64,000 bases of DNA, from contig NW_024037063.1 of NCBI RefSeq assembly GCF_015706575.1, positions 18,724,927 to 18,788,926 of the forward strand, read 5' to 3'. How positions within the stretch are numbered: the stretch's first letter is position 1; each line of letters starts with the position of its first letter. The notes beneath the pieces were generated by a model. That model had not been told where the DNA came from and searched no databases. It worked only from the letters and a program-made list of their open reading frames with translations. The position numbers were made by a program, and so were the translations under genes. This document shows, piece by piece, positions 60,601 through 64,000 of this stretch. This stretch comes from Patiria miniata (Eukaryota > Echinodermata > Asteroidea > Valvatida > Asterinidae).

Positions 60601-63515
60601 GCCTAAATAATTATGCATTACATATCAAGTTATGATCGCATTTGGTACTTTTACGTTTAGTATCGCGATGAGGTCATGTGGTTTCCACACAACATGGATT
60701 TCCGCGGTCGCGTCTACCCCTGCCCGCCGTACCTGAATCACATCGGCAGCGATGTCAGCCGGAGCACTCTATTATTTGCGAAGGGGTTACCGTTAGGAAA
60801 GGACGGGCTGGATTGGCTGAAGATTCATCTGGTGAACCTGACGGGACACAAGAAAAGGTAAAGATATTTAATTTTTGTACAACAAATAAAGAGAAGATTC
60901 GTACAGACAGTTGATTGAACTAAAAGGCACTATCAGAACTTTTCAGCTTAAAATTTCAGGAAAGAAATACTCTCTTTTTTACAAATAATTTTAGTAACAA
61001 AAGTTTATTACATTGACAGATGTTCATTGGCTGAGAGATTAGCATATGCAACTGAGATGCTGCCAGAGATTATCGACTCTGCTGAAAATCCGCTGAATGT
61101 AAGTTCATAAAACTTTGAAAGTTTTTTCTTTTTGTTGGTCACAGAGGGCCACCATAGTGTCCTCTTTGTATATACAGACGTCTCTCGTTAATACAAACTC
61201 ACTCGAACCTGGCCAGAATGTTTGTTGTACCAGAATTTTATATTAAGCAGAGTGCCCGTCCCATTCATTGTGCACATAATATGCACAGTCAGGACCAAGG
61301 CTTCATGTTTGCTATAACCAGAATTCGTATTAAGTGTTTGTATTAACGAGAGTCAAATGTACAAATCGAACTGACTGACCGACTGACTCCCCAACTGACT
61401 CCCCGAACAACTGACTGATTGACTGTCACGTGTGACGAGAGCCGGGCAGTGCTATTGTATAGGATTACCCTAGACCAGATTCCTTAAAAAACTACCAGTC
61501 AATAGCATTTTGGAATCAATTGAACATAATTTGGTGTGCTTTGGGGCTAGCTTTACTAGGCTTGTCTAGTTTTATAATTGGTTTGCACTTCTGGTAATTG
61601 ATTTGTATTTCAAAATTTTGCAGAAGGTTTCATAGTTTTTTGTGACTCTTTTGTTTTGTTGTTTAGGGGTTTGGTTGGTGGACGACCGCCGAGGATAAAT
61701 GGCAAGTCTTGGCTTGCTGTATGGAGATCAATAAGATCCTGAATCACGCTGGGCACCATAGTACATACGTCAGTCATCTGCCGATACATCAGGTAGGGAG
61801 AAATATAGAGGGATAGGGTTAGGAGTGTGGAGTTATGGGATGGGATGACAGATGGGGTGGGGAAAGGGGTGATGGATTGGGTGGGGGATGGCGGGGTGAT
61901 GAGGAAAGGGTGGGGAATGGGGTGATGGATAGGGTGGGGCATGGGGTGATGGATAGGGTGGGGAGATAGTGGGATTGGGAAGGGGTTGGGAATTGTGTGA
62001 TGGATAGGGAGGGGGATGGGGTGATGGATATGGTGGGGGATGGGGTAGGGGTAGGGGTAGGGGTAGGGTGGGAGATGGGGTGAGGTATAAGGCGGGGGTG
62101 GTTGGGATACGGTAAAGAATTATGAATAAAGGCTTTACTTTGGGGGCGTTTGCGCACAAACACACATCCTGTAAGTGGACTGGTTGACATCCCTATATTA
62201 TTGATACTTAAAGGGGGTGGGAACCAGTCAACACTACGGGAACCAAATTATTGTCAGGCCGAAAATCATTCAAACTTTGTAAAGAAAGTATTTCACAACA
62301 ATAAACGTGGGCCAATTTTTCGGTCAAGTGAGTAACATTTGTATTGCTAGAAAAGTAGCATTTTAAAAATCAAATCTATTTTAAGGTGAAACTAAAAAAA
62401 AAATCATGGAAGGTATATCTTTAATTACTGATTTCTATTTTCCAGGATGGTTCATGTAATGGTCTCCAGCATTACGCGGCGTTAGGCAGAGATGTCATCG
62501 GAGCGCAGCAGGTTAATCTGAGTAATACGAAGGTGCCACAAGATGTTTACAGCGGTGTGGCAGAAATGGTAACTATTTCTGAATTGATGTAAATGTAACT
62601 GATATTAATAGAATCATGAAGTACATTTTTCAATTTTTGTGAGTAAACACCTTCAATTATGCACCTCCTATTGTCCTCCTTTGGAGTGTGGCCTAGTGGT
62701 TAGGGTTTGTGACTCGTGATCAGAGGGTCAGGGGTTTGAATCCAGCTGTTAGTTACTTGTTGTGTCCTTGGGCAAGCCACTTCACCCCAACTTGCCTCTC
62801 TCCACCCCGGAGTATAAATGGGTACCCGCAAACCTGCGATGGACTAGCATCCCGTCCAGGGGGAATAGAGATATTCTCAGTCGTTTCATGCCACCTATAA
62901 ACCTTTGATAAATGCCAGTTTGAATTTTGGTCATGTTGCTTCAGGTTGAGGATATTTGCAAGAAGGATGCTGAAAGCGGGATTCCACTGGCTCAGATGCT
63001 ACAGGGACAAATCCATCGCAAGGTAGGCCAGTGTGGGTATAAGTTAAGCCAGGGATTGCAGTGGATGTTTCCTCAGGCAAGACACTTCGTTTGGGGCTGC
63101 GCCATGTTAGGGGCCAGGACACATCAGGGGCCGTGCCTCGTTAGGGGCTGCGCCACGTTAGGGGCCAGGACCCGTCAGGGGCCGCGCAACATTAGGGGCC
63201 GCGCCACGTCAGGGGCCGGGCGACATTAGGGGCCACACCACGTCAGTGGCCGCACCACATTAGGGGCCGCGCCACATTAGGAGACATCAACACAATTTTG
63301 AACTTATGTTACTTCTTCCCACCCAGGTTGTCAAACAGACAGTTATGACTGTGGTTTACGGAGTGACGCTGTACGGAGGCAAGTTGCAGATTTTGAAGCA
63401 ACTGAAGGAAAATGGCGACATCCCGCCGGAGCAAATGCAGTACGCTGCTGGATATCTGGTGCTCAAAGTCTTCCACAGTCTACGCAAGATGTTCACCAAG
63501 ACCAGAGAGATACAG
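48517..63515 (+). CDS. POLRMT: POLRMT, mitochondrial DNA-directed RNA polymerase (3' end outside window)
   Basis: Single-subunit, T7-like RNA polymerase that transcribes mitochondrial DNA with TFAM and TFB2M. I traced 23 in-phase exons encoding 1,337 residues. Order: a short mitochondrial-presequence-like N-terminus; a ~400-residue Lys/Ser/Thr/Gln-rich extension; the PPR region ([23 protein letters not shown]); the N-terminal domain; then the polymerase domain with [17 protein letters not shown], motif [17 protein letters not shown] (holds the first catalytic Asp, human D922) and [16 protein letters not shown] (O-helix; human K991 and Y999). The second catalytic Asp (HDCYW region) and the C-terminus are beyond 64000. 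Human POLRMT is 1,230 residues; this one would be near 1,540 because of the extension. Divergent from NPHP4. Confidence 0.97.
49011..49706. mobile_element. Mutator-like MITE, 9-bp duplication
   Basis: Ends TAGACCCGTGAACGTGGC and complement, flanked by GCCTAATTA (49002-49010, 49707-49715). A palindrome follows each end but differs between ends. POLRMT intron 1. Confidence 0.85.
49995..50069 (-). repeat. tRNA-derived SINE fragment
   Basis: Minus strand has TTTGGTAGCTCGATTGGTTG (box A-like) and GGGATCAAATCC (box B-like). Confidence 0.6.
50214..50369 (+). CDS. POLRMT: POLRMT exon 2
   Basis: Acceptor TTGTAG, donor AACG|GTGAGA; phase 1 to 1. The peptide ([20 protein letters not shown]...) is basic with no acidic residue and extends the presequence-like N-terminus. 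No clear similarity to human POLRMT. Confidence 0.7.
50644..51923 (+). CDS. POLRMT: POLRMT exon 3, disordered basic extension
   Basis: One 1,280-bp exon. The first ~340 codons are low-complexity Lys/Ser/Thr/Gln/Asn/Pro with almost no aromatics and are likely disordered. The last ~80 residues (ending [14 protein letters not shown]) align with the region before the human PPR domain. Acceptor GACAG, donor CATG|GTTAGT; phase 1 to 0. Confidence 0.88.
52270..52450 (-). repeat. SINE C copy
   Basis: GGTGGGAGGAAAAGCC, GAAAACCCGCGGAATCAGG and GGATTCGAACCCGGG (box B on minus). Confidence 0.68.
52556..52654 (+). CDS. POLRMT: POLRMT exon 4 (PPR region)
   Basis: Encodes [13 protein letters not shown] (human DMYNAVMLGWARQ). 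Acceptor CCCAG, donor AAAG|GTTAGT; phase 0 to 0. Confidence 0.92.
52736..52950. repeat. 11-bp minisatellite in POLRMT intron 4
   Basis: Unit ACAAGTCAATC, variant of the complement of the NPHP4 intron 5 unit. Confidence 0.9.
52948..53237 (+). repeat. Tandem duplication around POLRMT exon 5
   Basis: Units 52948-53070 and 53112-53237 share CATGAATAATTCA, CCAATCGCTTT and the acceptor plus first half of exon 5. Confidence 0.82.
53028..53072 (+). pseudogene. Decayed tandem copy of POLRMT exon 5
   Basis: After an intact TTTCAG acceptor it encodes [14 protein letters not shown] and then meets TGA. The similarity to 53195-53235 extends about 80 bp upstream into intron, so this is a partial genomic duplication. 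Splicing to it would truncate POLRMT. Confidence 0.85.
53195..53295 (+). CDS. POLRMT: POLRMT exon 5 (PPR region)
   Basis: Encodes [13 protein letters not shown] then [16 protein letters not shown] (human TPDLLSYAAALQCMGR). Acceptor TTTCAG, donor GACG|GTAAGA; phase 0 to 2. A decayed copy of its first half lies 167 bp upstream. Confidence 0.95.
53335..53510 (-). repeat. SINE C copy
   Basis: GAGGTGGGAGGAAAACCCC, GAAAACCCACGGAATCAGG and GGAATCGAACCCAGG. Confidence 0.68.
53554..53791 (+). CDS. POLRMT: POLRMT exon 6
   Basis: Encodes [13 protein letters not shown] and [20 protein letters not shown] (human ERCLEQMSQEGL, LPPPVNTSKLLRDVY). The donor AAAG|GTTCAC is weak, but it is the site that keeps phase and gives a gapless match across the next junction (TPK|MDVSS; human YPKLHLP). 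Confidence 0.88.
53862..53932 (-). repeat. SINE A copy
   Basis: Intact box A (TAGCTCAGTTGG) and box B-like GGTTTAAACC on minus. POLRMT intron 6. Confidence 0.78.
54103..54246 (+). CDS. POLRMT: POLRMT exon 7
   Basis: Encodes [19 protein letters not shown] (human LQCLFEKQLHMELASRVCV). Acceptor TTTCAG, donor GAAG|GTACAG; phase 0 to 0. A ~23-bp tandem array starts right after the donor. Confidence 0.9.
54258..54590. repeat. ~23-bp tandem array in POLRMT intron 7
   Basis: Units of TAATAGCCACACCCCTAGAG with drift. Begins within 15 bp of the exon 7 donor. Confidence 0.88.
54637..55137 (-). mobile_element. TTAA MITE family E, copy 4
   Basis: Bounded by TTAA; reverse complement of copies 1-3. POLRMT intron 7. 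Confidence 0.88.
55193..55292 (+). CDS. POLRMT: POLRMT exon 8
   Basis: Encodes [17 protein letters not shown] (human LKTLRDQWEKALCRALR). Acceptor CTCCAG, donor AGAC|GTAAGT; phase 0 to 1. Confidence 0.94.
55410..55615 (+). CDS. POLRMT: POLRMT exon 9
   Basis: Encodes [20 protein letters not shown] (human FSLYPFLCLLDEREVVRMLL) and [10 protein letters not shown]. Acceptor CCACAG, donor TAAG|GTAGAA; phase 1 to 0. Confidence 0.95.
55700..55850 (+). repeat. GCTGGTCCCAGAG-family fragment
   Basis: CACAATGGGCCGG, TATCCTATACAATAG and CACAATTGACAGTC match other copies. Confidence 0.5.
55892..55964 (-). repeat. SINE A copy
   Basis: GTGGGGTTTGAACCTGCGAC and CTACCAACTGAGCTGTACAG on plus, tRNA-like on minus. 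Confidence 0.76.
56132..56242 (+). CDS. POLRMT: POLRMT exon 10
   Basis: Encodes [19 protein letters not shown] (human LQNHYRKYLCLLASDAEVP). Acceptor TTTAG, donor CGTG|GTAAGA; phase 0 to 0. Confidence 0.9.
56311..56860. repeat. 11-bp minisatellite in POLRMT intron 10
   Basis: Mix of ACAAGTCCATC and ACAAGTCCTC units; same family as 35798-37275, on the sense strand. Confidence 0.92.
57012..57053 (+). CDS. POLRMT: POLRMT exon 11
   Basis: 42-bp exon, [14 protein letters not shown], aligning with human REQPWPLPVQMELG. Acceptor TCTTAG, donor AGGG|GTAAGT; phase 0 to 0. Confidence 0.88.
57263..57339 (+). CDS. POLRMT: POLRMT exon 12
   Basis: Encodes [19 protein letters not shown] (human LGKLLAEMLVQATQM). 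Acceptor CACTAG, donor ACAA|GTAAGT; phase 0 to 2. Confidence 0.92.
57374..57581 (+). mobile_element. GCTGGTCCCAGAG-family MITE, intact copy
   Basis: Ends GCTGGTACCAGAG and CTCTGGGACCAGC. POLRMT intron 12. Reference copy for the family. Confidence 0.78.
57690..57860. repeat. TACAATGTAGTG tandem tract
   Basis: 5- and 10-bp units (GTAGTACAAT, GTAGTGCAAT). Confidence 0.88.
57907..57973 (+). CDS. POLRMT: POLRMT exon 13
   Basis: Encodes [20 protein letters not shown] (human LVPVLYHVYSFRNVQQIGIL). Acceptor CAACAG, donor TAAG|GTACAC; phase 2 to 0. Confidence 0.95.
58308..58443 (+). CDS. POLRMT: POLRMT exon 14
   Basis: Encodes [12 protein letters not shown] and [19 protein letters not shown] (human PHPAYVQLLEKA, DVPMLCPPLPWTSPHSGAF). 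Acceptor CCTAG, donor ACTA|GTAAGT; phase 0 to 1. Confidence 0.96.
58547..58680 (+). CDS. POLRMT: POLRMT exon 15
   Basis: Encodes [10 protein letters not shown] and [19 protein letters not shown] (human ATQHQELLET, LHGALDALTQLGNCAWRVN). Acceptor CCACAG, donor ACCT|GTAAGT; phase 1 to 0. Confidence 0.96.
58851..58971. repeat. Foldback copy 2 with canonical histone stem-loop
   Basis: Arms of about 35 bp. Minus strand contains GGTTCTTTTCAGAACC (58911-58926), matching the histone stem-loop consensus. The flank CTTAGTATCTTTCCACCATG (minus) is shared with copy 1. Confidence 0.82.
59264..59364 (+). CDS. POLRMT: POLRMT exon 16
   Basis: Encodes [20 protein letters not shown] (human VLDLVLQLFQAKGCPQLGVP). 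Acceptor CTTTAG, donor CAGG|GTACAA; phase 0 to 2. Confidence 0.93.
59848..59968 (+). CDS. POLRMT: POLRMT exon 17
   Basis: Encodes [17 protein letters not shown] (human EMHSLRAEALYRLSLAQ). Acceptor AACAG, donor TAAG|GTAAAT; phase 2 to 0. Confidence 0.95.
60661..60857 (+). CDS. POLRMT: POLRMT exon 18
   Basis: Encodes [20 protein letters not shown] and [17 protein letters not shown], nearly identical to human. This block enters the conserved single-subunit polymerase core. Acceptor GTTTAG, donor AAAG|GTAAAG; phase 0 to 2. Confidence 0.98.
61020..61098 (+). CDS. POLRMT: POLRMT exon 19
   Basis: Encodes [20 protein letters not shown] (human LRKRLAFAEEVMDDILDSAD). Acceptor GACAG, donor GAAT|GTAAGT; phase 2 to 0. 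Confidence 0.95.
61370..61545 (-). repeat. GCTGGTCCCAGAG-family fragment (minus)
   Basis: GGGCAGTGCTATTGTATAGG and AATCAATTGAA, as in 6840-7025; preceded by CTGACTGAC repeats. Confidence 0.55.
61667..61792 (+). CDS. POLRMT: POLRMT exon 20
   Basis: Encodes [20 protein letters not shown] and [11 protein letters not shown] (human WWMGAEEPWQTLACCMEVAN, AAYVSHLPVHQ). Acceptor GTTTAG, donor TCAG|GTAGGG; phase 0 to 0. Confidence 0.97.
61810..62110. repeat. G-rich tandem tract in POLRMT intron 20
   Basis: Units like GATGGATAGGGTGGGG and GGGGTAGGGGTAGG on the non-template strand. Confidence 0.88.
62446..62568 (+). CDS. POLRMT: POLRMT exon 21, palm motif A
   Basis: Encodes [16 protein letters not shown], polymerase motif A with the first metal-binding aspartate, then [12 protein letters not shown]. 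Acceptor TTCCAG, donor AATG|GTAACT; phase 0 to 0. Confidence 0.98.
62685..62915 (+). repeat. SINE B copy
   Basis: GTGTGGCCTAGTGGTTAGGG head, then GGGTTTGAATCC and the shared body. Confidence 0.78.
62945..63022 (+). CDS. POLRMT: POLRMT exon 22
   Basis: Encodes [20 protein letters not shown] (human EVFRRQDAQRGMRVAQVLEG region). Acceptor CTTCAG, donor CAAG|GTAGGC; phase 0 to 0. Confidence 0.94.
63090..63290. repeat. ~18-20-bp tandem array in POLRMT intron 22
   Basis: Units of GCCACGTTAGGGGCCGCG with drift; GC-rich. Confidence 0.88.
63327..63515 (+). CDS. POLRMT: POLRMT exon 23, fingers/O-helix
   Basis: Encodes [20 protein letters not shown] (human [20 protein letters not shown]), with the nucleotide-binding Lys and Tyr. 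Acceptor CCCAG, donor ACAG|GTTAGT; phase 0 to 0. Remaining exons are past the window. Confidence 0.98.
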
Positions 63516-63577
63516 GTTAGTTAATTTTGTGGATTATTGCAGATCAATACAGTTTGAGGGGAGTAAAAACGAACAAA

Positions 63578-63828
63578 GTATGTTACGAGCCAATATGGCC
63601 CATCAGGCCGGTGTTTATCTCCGGTTTCCTTGGCACGAAACGACAGAGAATATTTCTACTCCCCCTGGATGGGATGCCAGTCCATTGCAAGTTACTCCCC
63701 AGCTAATGTCGGTATCCATTTAAACTCCTGGGTGGAGAGAGGCAAGTGGAGGCGAAGTGGCTTGCCCAAGGACACAATATATGGCAGGCAGCTGGATTCG
63801 AACCCCTGACCCTCTGATCATGAGTCAC
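63578..63828 (-). repeat. SINE B copy, head truncated
   Basis: Body and GGGGTTCGAATCC on minus; stops at GTGACTCATGATCAG before box A. Confidence 0.74.
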
Positions 63829-63844
63829 GAAGATCCTACTTTAA

Positions 63845-64000
63845 AATAATAATAATACCGGAGTCTTATATAGTGCATGTATCTACCAACAATTAGGTAC
63901 TCAAGGCGCTGGTGATTATGTCTATTTTTAAAGACAGGTAAATGAAGTTTATGAGAAATACGAGACCCATTATGTAGCACCTTGTAAGGGTATACAAGGT
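63845..64000 (+). repeat. SINE D fragment, cut by window end
   Basis: AATAATAATA, then GCATGTATCTACCAAC and ACTCAAGGCGCT as in 35442-35797. Confidence 0.6.

Noticed and set aside
61610-62190. Pro/Ser/His-rich open frames on the minus strand
   Set aside because: Translation of the G-rich tandem tract; no stop because the unit lacks stop codons in that frame.
1-64000. LTR retroelement or other virus-like element
   Set aside because: No paired long terminal repeats and no recognisable capsid, integrase or envelope text were found on either strand.

Overview
The window is eukaryotic nuclear DNA: about 38-40% GC by eye, many short exons with GT-AG introns, and dense interspersed repeats. The two genes and the mix of tRNA-derived SINEs, TTAA-flanked MITEs and long C/G runs suggest a marine invertebrate deuterostome. 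An echinoderm or hemichordate is most likely, but that placement is an inference.

Two protein-coding genes lie head to head. On the minus strand is a complete NPHP4 (nephrocystin-4, ciliary transition zone). I could trace 31 shared coding exons (39559 down to the TAG at 11372-11374) plus two alternative, mutually similar first coding exons (47943-47719 and 41029-40649). Every junction is in phase, giving about 1,490 or 1,551 residues. On the plus strand is POLRMT (mitochondrial RNA polymerase). I traced 23 in-phase coding exons from 48517 to 63515, or 1,337 residues. It includes palm motif A and the O-helix region, and the gene leaves the window before the second catalytic aspartate. The two upstream start codons are about 570 bp apart, a likely bidirectional promoter.

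Layout: 1-11 kb is intergenic and repeat-rich (hAT and Harbinger-type MITEs, a decayed LINE, duplicated segments), with no gene I can support. 11.0-47.9 kb is NPHP4. 47.9-48.5 kb is the shared upstream region. 48.5-64 kb is POLRMT. Introns of both genes hold at least four TTAA-flanked MITE families (three share a recognisable internal core), several tRNA-derived SINEs, a Mutator-like MITE with a 9-bp target duplication, nested insertions, and large minisatellites. One 11-bp minisatellite unit occurs in both genes on the sense strand.

Most interesting: (1) the duplicated NPHP4 first exon; (2) a foldback repeat carrying sequences that match the histone mRNA 3' stem-loop; (3) a TTAA MITE superfamily with a conserved core; (4) a POLRMT with a long Lys/Ser/Thr/Gln-rich N-terminal extension and a decayed tandem copy of a PPR exon. 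Human NPHP4 and POLRMT comparisons are from memory of those proteins. No alignment program was run.
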